Shown: positions 1-5,155 of the stretch, in pieces
Layout: every line of letters begins with the position of its first letter
Position numbering within the stretch: position 1 is the first letter of the stretch
Assembly: GCA_964500605.1 (NCBI GenBank)
Contig: CAZCOS010000101.1
Coordinates: 1 to 5,155 of the forward strand
Origin: Sterolibacterium sp964500605
GTDB lineage: Bacteria; Pseudomonadota; Gammaproteobacteria; Burkholderiales; Rhodocyclaceae
Reading direction: 5' to 3'
Length of the DNA: 5,155 bases
Position numbers and translations under genes: made by a program
Notes under the pieces: model-generated
Seen by the model: only the letters and a program-made list of their open reading frames with translations
The model's database searches: none
Told to the model about the DNA's origin: nothing

Positions 1-3000
1 AGCAGGGCTGTTTCCACGTCATGCGCCATGTGCGTGGCATCGCCGCAGAGGAAAATTTGTGCGCCCCGTTCGAGCCGTTGCCAGATCAGCGCGGCCTGTT
101 CGCGCAGGCGGTGCTGCACATAAATTTTTTCGGTTTGCTGGCGGGAAAACGCTGTGAAAAGGCGCAGCTCGCCTGCAGCGGCCATCGCTTCCCATTCTTC
201 TCGATACAGGAAGTCTTTATCCGGATGTCGGCAGCCGAAGAAGAGTAGCGGAACATCGCCGTTTGGCCAGATTTCTGCCAGCGTTTTCCCTTGAGCGACA
301 GCCTGATGCGCCCAGTGCTGCATGAAAGCACGAAAAGGGGCGACTCCCGTTCCAGGGCCGATCATCACGCTGCCTACGGGTGCGTTGAGCGGAGTCGGGC
401 GGAATTTCCGGTTCGGCTGCAAAAAGACCTCGAGGGTTTCGCCTGTGTCCAGCCTTGCGGCCAGATGGTTTGAGGCGAGCCCCGCCCGGGCACGGCCCTG
501 TACGGTATAGCGCACCCGGGAGATGCAGAGGGTGAGCTGCTCAGTGCTTGTGAGCGGCGAGGATGCAATGGAGTAGTAGCGAGGCTGGATCGGGGCGAGA
601 AGTTGCAGCCAGGCATGCCAGCACTGAGGTGAGAGACTGGCCGTGGTTTTCGGAAAATCCTCCAGCAGGTCGATGAGCTCGCGGCCCTGAGCGTAGTCCT
701 GTAAGGCGGCTTTTTCGTTGCCGATGAATCGGACATGTTCTTGCCAGTGAGCTTTTTCTTCATCGACAAGATGGGCGATGAAGGCTTCGACACGGGCGCG
801 GTTCAGCGGCTGGATGTCAAGGTGCTGTGTCAGTGCATCGCCCAGTGCCAGTCTTTCAGAGGAAAGGGAAAAGGGGGTATGTGCGGGTTGTCGCATGAGA
901 TGGAGCAGACGGGCCACGAGCACCGGGTCGTTTTGAGCCAGGACACCGAGTGCGTCGCCAGCTTGCCAGTCCATGCGTCGCGTTTCTCCCTCACCATACA
1001 GGGAGAGTTCCAGCGAGACGGTTTCCTGTTCGCCGCCCGGGTCGTTCGTGAGTCGCCTTCGGCTCAAGAGTCGAGCGCGACAAGGGTGCTGACGTGAAAT
1101 GCGGGAGGGGCCATCCTGTCCGGTGTAATGTGCCTGCGCCAGCGCGTAGAGATAGTCCTCCCCGTCCGGACAATGCCATTCCTGCCGAAGAAGAAGGGTC
1201 TGCACCGCCTCGAACCAGCCGTCAAGCTGATCTTCGTTTTCCTGGTCGACTTCATGTAGTGGTAGCAATGGGACTGCACCAGCTTGTTCCAGTAGGGCCT
1301 GTAAATCATGGCCGGCCTGGCAGAAATCCGGATAGGCACTGTCGCCACAGGCCAGCACACTCAGCTTCAAATTGTCCAGCCGTCCTTTGCCCTCCAGCCA
1401 TTCGACAAAAGATCGGGCATTTTCCGGAAATTCGCCATCGCCGGTTGTGGCACAAAGAAAGAGGGCCAGCGGTTCTTTTGACCAATCGACCAGGCTATGG
1501 GCAGAAAGATCAAGGACCCGCGGGGCGAGTGTGCCGTCTTCGAGGGGGAGCGCACGGAGTTGTTCGGCCAGACGCAGCGCGGCCTGTTTGCAAAAACCGT
1601 ATTCGGAGCCGTAAAGAATCAGGATGGGAAGGCTTGGGCCCGCCGGGGTGGCGAAACGGAACAGGGCCTCGAACAGCGCAGTGCCATCCTTCTGCATCGC
1701 TTGATCCGAGAAGATCGGGGCGGGTGGCAAGGTGTTGTCGCGCAGGCAGACGGTGGAAAAGGAACTGGGACGCGCGTCGTTTTCTCCGGCTCGCCGATGA
1801 TAGGCCGCTTCACCAGCGGGCTGGCGCAGAATTTTTTGGCGAAAGAAATGCTTGCCGACTTCGAGGGTCAGAGGCAGGGCAATATCCGGGCGGGCGTAGG
1901 TGGATTTGGGTTTGACGCCGGTCATGATCGCGCCGAACTCATCCATGAATCGTCCCTCCGTGCGTTCGGCCAGCGTGGCCGCTGCGTCGAGGAAGAAGGG
2001 GAAACGGTAAGACATCCGGGCCGAGAGTGCCGAGGAGGAAAAGTCTTTCCCGAAGGCGGTCATCCAGCGTTGGTGGTACACCGCCGTGGCGTCTTCGTCG
2101 AAGCGGTTTTCGGCGAACATTTCCAGTACACGCCGGGCGGCAAGACGCCCACCGATCATCGCGGTGTGGATGCCTTCGCCGGTGAGCGGGTCGGTTTGTC
2201 CGGCCGCATCGCCTACGGCTAGAAACTGCCGGGTAGTGCTGCAGGGTTCTCCTCCCATGCGCAGCGATGCGGTGCGCACGGGTTCGAGGAACTGGACGCG
2301 GGGCCCCAGCACCCGCTGGATGAAAGGGTCGTTGTAGACCTTGTCCTCATAGATTCGGGCAGCATCTTCCACACGCGCAGCACCGCCGGGGATGATGTAG
2401 GCCCCGAGGTCGATGTCGTCGTTGTAATGGCGGAACAAGGCGACATAGCCGGGCAGGATGTATTCCGGGAAGAGCAGGACGCCGCCTGCCTTGAAATTGT
2501 GCGTGCCCCCCTGGACATATTGACGCGCGGCCACCGCGCTGGGAGCCGTGCTCACCACCCCCAGCGAACGCGCCAGACGGCTGGTTGCGCCATCGGCAGC
2601 AATCAACATCCGGCTGCGGAAGGTCCGTCCGTCGGCACAGCGGATGCACCATTTTCCATCGGCTTCCAGCGTGGCCTCTTCGACACTGGCTTCCTCGATC
2701 AAGTTAGCACCCACTTCTGCTGCGCGCCGCGCAATTCTTTCGTCGCAGATCAGTCGGCGGATCGCAAAAGTGCGGTTTTCCTTGGAAACCGTCGCCTCGC
2801 CTTCCGTGCTGGTCATGTAGTTTTCGCCGCTGGGAGAGACGAAGCCTCCCGAGGTTGTATCCTGCACCAGCCCCTCGGTCACGAGCGGTTGCAGAATACC
2901 CAGGTCTTCCAGAATGTCCAGGGCCGGGGCGCACCAGGCATCACCGCAGTATTTGTCACGGGGGAATCGCGCCCGGTCGAGCAGGGCGACGGAGAGCGGG

Positions 3001-3116
3001 GAATCCCCTTGCCGCGACTCGCGAGCGAGGTAGCAGGCTGTGGTGGCACCCGCCGGGCCTGCCCCGACGACGATGACGTCAAACTCCTGCGCGGCCTGAT
3101 ACGGATGAACGGACAC
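1..3116 (-). CDS. Fusion flavoprotein: geranylgeranyl-reductase-family FAD oxidoreductase + CysJ-like NADPH diflavin reductase (3' end outside window)
   Basis: One open frame of 1038 codons without a stop, cut by the left edge. The N-terminal module (about 1-430) is a FAD oxidoreductase of the geranylgeranyl reductase family: Rossmann motif VVGAGPAG at 16-23, FPRDKYCGD at 51-59 with the family cysteine C57, AADGATSRLAR at 173-183, and the second FAD motif GDAAGQTDPLTGEGI at 302-316. After a linker (about 430-495) comes a flavodoxin domain: FMN loop YGSEYGFC at 502-509, ATTGDGEFPENA at 556-567, ACGDSAYPDF at 589-598. The C-terminal module resembles CysJ and P450 reductase: AGDALGV at 719-725, RYYSIASS at 846-853 (FAD), GPGTGVAPFRAF at 920-931, FFGCRHPDKDFLYREEW at 959-975, FSRQQTEKIYVQHR at 990-1003 (NADPH 2'-phosphate residues S991, R992, K997) and CGDATHMAHDV at 1024-1034. 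Only the last few dozen residues should be missing. I infer NADPH-driven electron flow FAD to FMN to the N-terminal FAD, in the cytoplasm or at the membrane surface; no transmembrane segment or signal peptide is visible. The GTG start is needed to keep the Rossmann motif, because the first in-frame ATG is at residue 101. Domain calls are firm; the substrate is unknown. Confidence 0.95.
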   Translation of the reverse strand, partial: MSVHPYQAAQEFDVIVVGAGPAGATTACYLARESRQGDSPLSVALLDRARFPRDKYCGDAWCAPALDILEDLGILQPLVTEGLVQDTTSGGFVSPSGENYMTSTEGEATVSKENRTFAIRRLICDERIARRAAEVGANLIEEASVEEATLEADGKWCIRCADGRTFRSRMLIAADGATSRLARSLGVVSTAPSAVAARQYVQGGTHNFKAGGVLLFPEYILPGYVALFRHYNDDIDLGAYIIPGGAARVEDAARIYEDKVYNDPFIQRVLGPRVQFLEPVRTASLRMGGEPCSTTRQFLAVGDAAGQTDPLTGEGIHTAMIGGRLAARRVLEMFAENRFDEDATAVYHQRWMTAFGKDFSSSALSARMSYRFPFFLDAAATLAERTEGRFMDEFGAIMTGVKPKSTYARPDIALPLTLEVGKHFFRQKILRQPAGEAAYHRRAGENDARPSSFSTVCLRDNTLPPAPIFSDQAMQKDGTALFEALFRFATPAGPSLPILILYGSEYGFCKQAALRLAEQLRALPLEDGTLAPRVLDLSAHSLVDWSKEPLALFLCATTGDGEFPENARSFVEWLEGKGRLDNLKLSVLACGDSAYPDFCQAGHDLQALLEQAGAVPLLPLHEVDQENEDQLDGWFEAVQTLLLRQEWHCPDGEDYLYALAQAHYTGQDGPSRISRQHPCRARLLSRRRLTNDPGGEQETVSLELSLYGEGETRRMDWQAGDALGVLAQNDPVLVARLLHLMRQPAHTPFSLSSERLALGDALTQHLDIQPLNRARVEAFIAHLVDEEKAHWQEHVRFIGNEKAALQDYAQGRELIDLLEDFPKTTASLSPQCWHAWLQLLAPIQPRYYSIASSPLTSTEQLTLCISRVRYTVQGRARAGLASNHLAARLDTGETLEVFLQPNRKFRPTPLNAPVGSVMIGPGTGVAPFRAFMQHWAHQAVAQGKTLAEIWPNGDVPLLFFGCRHPDKDFLYREEWEAMAAAGELRLFTAFSRQQTEKIYVQHRLREQAALIWQRLERGAQIFLCGDATHMAHDVETAL

Positions 3117-3122
3117 GTCTTT

Positions 3123-3127
3123 CTCCT
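3123..3127 (-). promoter_or_regulatory. Ribosome binding site of the fusion flavoprotein gene
   Basis: On the minus strand AGGAG is followed by six bases (AAAGAC) and then GTG at 3116-3114. The strong Shine-Dalgarno match at good spacing settles the start at a GTG codon. Confidence 0.85.
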
Positions 3128-3147
3128 GAAAACAAGGAAGAGTGTGC

Positions 3148-3153
3148 ATTGTA
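3148..3153 (-). promoter_or_regulatory. Possible -10 element of the fusion flavoprotein gene
   Basis: The minus strand reads TACAAT here, one base from the sigma-70 consensus TATAAT. It would give a leader of about 25 bases before the GTG. No good -35 hexamer lies 16-19 bases upstream; a TTGACT sits 26 bases upstream, which is too far for normal spacing. If this is the promoter it probably needs an activator. Weak, composition-level evidence. Confidence 0.35.
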
Positions 3154-3174
3154 CGCAAGCAAGTTCATGGGAAA

Positions 3175-3184
3175 TGACTAGTCA
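3175..3184. repeat. Perfect 10-base palindrome TGACTAGTCA, candidate operator
   Basis: TGACTAGTCA equals its own reverse complement. It lies 59 bases upstream of the fusion gene start and about 190 bases upstream of narK1, in a noncoding stretch where a dimeric regulator could act on either side. The dyad does not extend beyond ten bases. It does not match the FNR or NarL consensus. A single short palindrome can occur by chance, so the operator role is inference. Confidence 0.4.
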
Positions 3185-3360
3185 AAAAGAACTATATGGG
3201 CACGAATCTTTCGTCCGGATGGCCTAGCGCGGATTAGTCCTAAAAAGTGATCGTTCCCCAACCAGTGGCGGATAGTGCGGGAAGCATGGGTTGCCTAGAC
3301 TGCACAACATTGCGGGAAAACCAGTCAAACCGCAAACAGGTTTCTAACTTTTGTAAAAAA

Positions 3361-3365
3361 AGGGG
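3361..3365 (+). promoter_or_regulatory. Ribosome binding site of narK1
   Basis: AGGGG preceded by a run of adenines ends six bases before GTG at 3372. It supports the GTG start, which gives the short hydrophilic N-terminus usual for this transporter group; the next in-frame ATG (residue 14) would cut into the first membrane helix. Confidence 0.7.
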
Positions 3366-3371
3366 AACGTC

Positions 3372-4619
3372 GTGGCATCGCAAAAGACGAAGCAGTGGTC
3401 GGTCGTCGCCATGAGTACCATTGCCTTCACGGTATGTTTCATGGTCTGGATGATGTTTGCCGTCATCGGGATTCCGATCAAGAAAACACTGAATCTGAAT
3501 GAAACCCAGTTTGGCCTGCTGGTGGCCATGCCGGTGCTGACCGGTTCGCTGATCCGCCTGCCGCTGGGCATGTTGACGGACCGTTTTGGCGGCCGTCTGG
3601 TTTTTGCTGCGGTGATGGCCTCGACCATCATCCCGATCTGGCTCATTTCCCAGGCCACCGAATACTGGCATTTTCTGGTGACCGGCCTGTTCGTCGGTTT
3701 GGCCGGTGGCTCCTTCACGGTTGGCATCGCCTATTGCGCACGCTGGTTTCCGAAGAGTCAGCAAGGCCTGGCGATGGGGATTTTCGGCGCGGGCAATTCC
3801 GGCGCGGCGGTGACCAAGCTGGTGGCCCCGACCTTGGTGGTTGCCTACGGCTGGCAATATGTGCCGCAGGTCTTCGCCGCCATCATGCTGGGGACGCTGA
3901 TCCTGTTCTGGTTGTTTACTTATGATGACCCCTCGCACAAGGCCGGGGCCAAGGTGAGCGTGGCCGAGCAGCTCTCGGCTTTGAAAGATCCCCGGGTCTG
4001 GAAGTATTGCCAGTATTACTCCATCGTGTTCGGCGGCTATGTCGCGCTCTCCTTGTGGATGACCAAATACTACGTCGCCGAATACGGTTTCGACATCAAG
4101 GATGCCGCTTTCCTTGCCGCCTGCTTCTCCTTGCCGGGCGGGGTGCTGCGTGCCCTGGGCGGTTATTTCTCCGACAAGTTCGGGGCGCACAAGGTGACCT
4201 GGTGGGTGCTGTGGTTCTCGTGGATTTGCCTGTTCATCCTGTCCTATCCGCAGACCGACCTCGTCGTGCAGACGGTCTCTGGCCCGAAGAGCTTCCATAT
4301 CGGCCTCAATGTCTGGGTGTTTACTGCGTTGATGTTCGGCATGGGGATTGCCTGGGCCATCGGCAAGGCCTCGGTGTTCAAGTACATCTCGGATGACTAC
4401 CCGCACAACATCGGGGTGATCTCCGGTATCGTCGGCCTGGCCGGCGGCCTGGGGGGCTTCCTGCTGCCGATCATGTTTGGTGCGCTGGCCGACTGGACCG
4501 GCATCCGCTCCAGTTGCTTCATGCTGATGTATGGCGTGGTCTGGGTCTCGCTGATCTGGATGTACTGGACTGAAGTGCGCAAGTTGGACACGGTGGGCGG
4601 CCATTCCATCGCGGCTTGA
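3372..4619 (+). CDS. narK1: NarK1-type nitrate/nitrite transporter (MFS, NNP family)
   Basis: A complete 415-residue inner-membrane transporter of the nitrate/nitrite porter family, of normal length, with about twelve hydrophobic segments. Helix 2 holds SLIRLPLG with R62, and helix 8 holds GGVLRALGG with R260; these match the arginine pair that binds the anion in NarK structures. The two glycine-rich nitrate signatures are present: GIFGAGNSGAAVTK at 136-149 and GIVGLAGGLGGFLLP at 352-366. The MFS loop after helix 2 reads GMLTDRFGGR at 66-75. There is no E. coli NarK-like N-terminal extension, which fits the NarK1 subgroup; characterised members couple nitrate uptake to protons, so it likely starts nitrate import before nitrite is available for exchange. 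Start is GTG. A narK2 gene follows after about 25 bases with no terminator between them, so the two are probably co-transcribed. Family assignment is very sure; the transport mode is inferred from subgroup. Confidence 0.97.
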   Translation: MASQKTKQWSVVAMSTIAFTVCFMVWMMFAVIGIPIKKTLNLNETQFGLLVAMPVLTGSLIRLPLGMLTDRFGGRLVFAAVMASTIIPIWLISQATEYWHFLVTGLFVGLAGGSFTVGIAYCARWFPKSQQGLAMGIFGAGNSGAAVTKLVAPTLVVAYGWQYVPQVFAAIMLGTLILFWLFTYDDPSHKAGAKVSVAEQLSALKDPRVWKYCQYYSIVFGGYVALSLWMTKYYVAEYGFDIKDAAFLAACFSLPGGVLRALGGYFSDKFGAHKVTWWVLWFSWICLFILSYPQTDLVVQTVSGPKSFHIGLNVWVFTALMFGMGIAWAIGKASVFKYISDDYPHNIGVISGIVGLAGGLGGFLLPIMFGALADWTGIRSSCFMLMYGVVWVSLIWMYWTEVRKLDTVGGHSIAA

Positions 4620-4631
4620 AAGAGAATTTTT

Positions 4632-4635
4632 GGAG
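4632..4635 (+). promoter_or_regulatory. Ribosome binding site of narK2
   Basis: GGAG lies in the short gap after the narK1 stop. It is nine bases from the ATG at 4645 and only three bases from the in-frame ATG at 4639, so spacing favours 4645. The two choices differ by two residues. Confidence 0.65.
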
Positions 4636-4644
4636 ATCATGAAA

Positions 4645-5155
4645 ATGGGCAATGCAACTTACGCGGCTTCAGGCCGTAGCGAACAGATTGCTACACCACA
4701 GGTGACGTCCGGCGTTGACATCATTGATTGGCGCCCAGAAGACAATGCATTCTGGGAATCTACCGGCCGTCGTATTGCCAACCGCAACCTGTGGATTTCC
4801 ATCCCCAGCCTGCTGTGTGGCTTCGCCGTCTGGCTGATGTGGGGCATCATCACCGTGCAGATGGCCAATGCGGGCTTCCCCTTCAAGCCCGATGAGCTTT
4901 TCACCATTGCCGCCATCTCCGGCCTTTCCGGGGCGACGCTGCGAATTCCGGCTTCTTTCTTCATTCGTATCTGTGGGGGGCGTAACACCGTCTGGCTGAC
5001 CACCGCACTGCTGATGGTGCCGGCCGTTCTGACCGGCATCGCGCTGCAGGATAAAACCACGCCGCTGTGGTTCTTCCAGCTGTGCGCCCTGCTCTCCGGC
5101 ATTGGTGGCGGCAACTTCGCCTGCTCGATGGCCAATATCAGCACCTTCTTCCCCA
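4645..5155 (+). CDS. narK2: NarK2-type nitrate/nitrite antiporter, N-terminal part (3' end outside window)
   Basis: The first 170 residues of a second nitrate/nitrite porter, cut by the right edge; the family usually has about 460. After a polar leader of some 25 residues comes DWRPEDNAFWESTG at 28-41 and RIANRNLWIS at 43-52, closely resembling the start of E. coli NarK. Helix 2 carries SGATLRIPASFF at 95-106 with R100, the expected substrate arginine, followed by the loop residues GGRN. The segment GIGGGNFACSMANIS at 152-166 is the typical helix 4 motif, with a cysteine where E. coli NarK has serine. NarK2-like proteins exchange nitrate for nitrite, so with narK1 upstream the pair would feed a cytoplasm-facing respiratory nitrate reductase and remove nitrite. 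ATG at 4639 is an alternative start two codons earlier. Whether it continues intact, and whether narGHJI follows, cannot be seen. Confidence 0.95.
   Translation, partial: MGNATYAASGRSEQIATPQVTSGVDIIDWRPEDNAFWESTGRRIANRNLWISIPSLLCGFAVWLMWGIITVQMANAGFPFKPDELFTIAAISGLSGATLRIPASFFIRICGGRNTVWLTTALLMVPAVLTGIALQDKTTPLWFFQLCALLSGIGGGNFACSMANISTFFP

Larger units (their letters stand above)
3117..3371. promoter_or_regulatory. Shared divergent regulatory region between the fusion gene and narK1
   Basis: This 255-base region separates two divergent start codons, so it must hold the promoters for both directions. It contains both ribosome binding sites, a TACAAT box facing left, a perfect palindrome at 3175-3184, small hairpins at 3202-3214 (ACGAA/TTCGT, 3-base loop) and 3327-3343 (AAACC/GGTTT, 7-base loop), and an A-rich tract just before narK1. 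It is locally less GC-rich than the genes. I searched by eye for an FNR/Anr box (TTGAT-N4-ATCAA) and found none convincing; no clear sigma-70 promoter for narK1 was recognised. Regulation by oxygen or nitrate is expected from what is known of nar operons but is not shown by the bases. Confidence 0.6.

Noticed and set aside
1094..2222. Plus-strand open frames (1094-1915 and 1497-2222) opposite the fusion gene
   Set aside because: They overlap the conserved flavodoxin and GGR domains on the other strand, show low-complexity Arg/Gly/Pro composition and no recognisable motif.
1..3116. Possibility that the left region is two genes or a pseudogene, since many short frames cover it
   Set aside because: Codon-by-codon translation on the minus strand shows one continuous frame with all expected motifs in order, so it is one intact gene truncated only by the window edge.
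3149..3162. FNR-like site TTGTA-CGCA-AGCAA
   Set aside because: It keeps the outer TTG and CAA but only 7 of 10 consensus positions, and it overlaps the proposed -10 box of the fusion gene, the wrong place for activation. Too weak to annotate.
2427..3227. 266-codon plus-strand frame opposite the N-terminal FAD domain
   Set aside because: It is the shadow of the Rossmann-fold coding region and has no domain features; the minus strand has an excellent start and motifs.
3247..3260. Second weak FNR-like site GTGAT-N4-CCCCA before narK1
   Set aside because: Only about 6 of 10 consensus positions match and no -10 element is visible at the class II distance.
3167..3292. Three NarL-heptamer-like ATGGG words (3167, 3196, 3286)
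   Set aside because: None matches the full heptamer consensus and they are not arranged as a 7-2-7 inverted pair.
3240..4652. 470-codon open frame on the minus strand covering all of narK1
   Set aside because: The product is rich in His, Gln, Arg and Asp with no domain or membrane pattern. It is the antisense shadow of a codon-biased transporter gene whose plus-strand protein is clearly NarK1.
4659..5144. 161-codon minus-strand frame opposite narK2
   Set aside because: The plus strand encodes highly conserved NarK sequence over the whole stretch; the minus frame has no domain.

Overview
The window is a moderately GC-rich stretch of a proteobacterial chromosome with two divergent transcription units and a 255-base intergenic region between them. 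The right half (plus strand) starts a nitrate/nitrite transport operon: a complete narK1-type gene followed after about 25 bases by a narK2-type gene that runs off the right edge. This tandem order is typical of respiratory nitrate reductase loci (narK1-narK2-narGHJI) in denitrifying beta- and gammaproteobacteria. The narG genes are not in the window, so that continuation is inference. The second transporter begins like E. coli NarK. I cannot assign a genus; a denitrifying betaproteobacterium is my best guess.

The left 3.1 kb (minus strand) is one uninterrupted reading frame of at least 1038 codons that leaves the window at position 1. I translated it codon by codon and found no stop and no frame change. 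It starts at a GTG behind a good ribosome binding site. It encodes an unusual fusion. Residues 1 to about 430 are a FAD-dependent oxidoreductase of the geranylgeranyl reductase family. Residues about 497 to 635 are a flavodoxin (FMN) domain. Residues about 675 to beyond 1038 are a ferredoxin-NADP reductase-type FAD/NADPH module like those of CysJ and cytochrome P450 reductase. The polypeptide should therefore carry three flavins and a complete internal route from NADPH through FAD and FMN to a second FAD at a substrate-reducing site.

The two units share the intergenic region (3117-3371). It holds both ribosome binding sites, a plausible -10 box for the fusion gene and a perfect 10-base palindrome, TGACTAGTCA. 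No convincing FNR, NarL or sigma-70 site was found for the transporter operon. The divergent layout suggests, without proving it, that the fusion flavoprotein is used together with nitrate respiration. Its substrate cannot be read from the sequence; a polyprenyl chain, a quinone or another hydrophobic acceptor is possible. There are no RNA genes, mobile elements or CRISPR arrays in the window.
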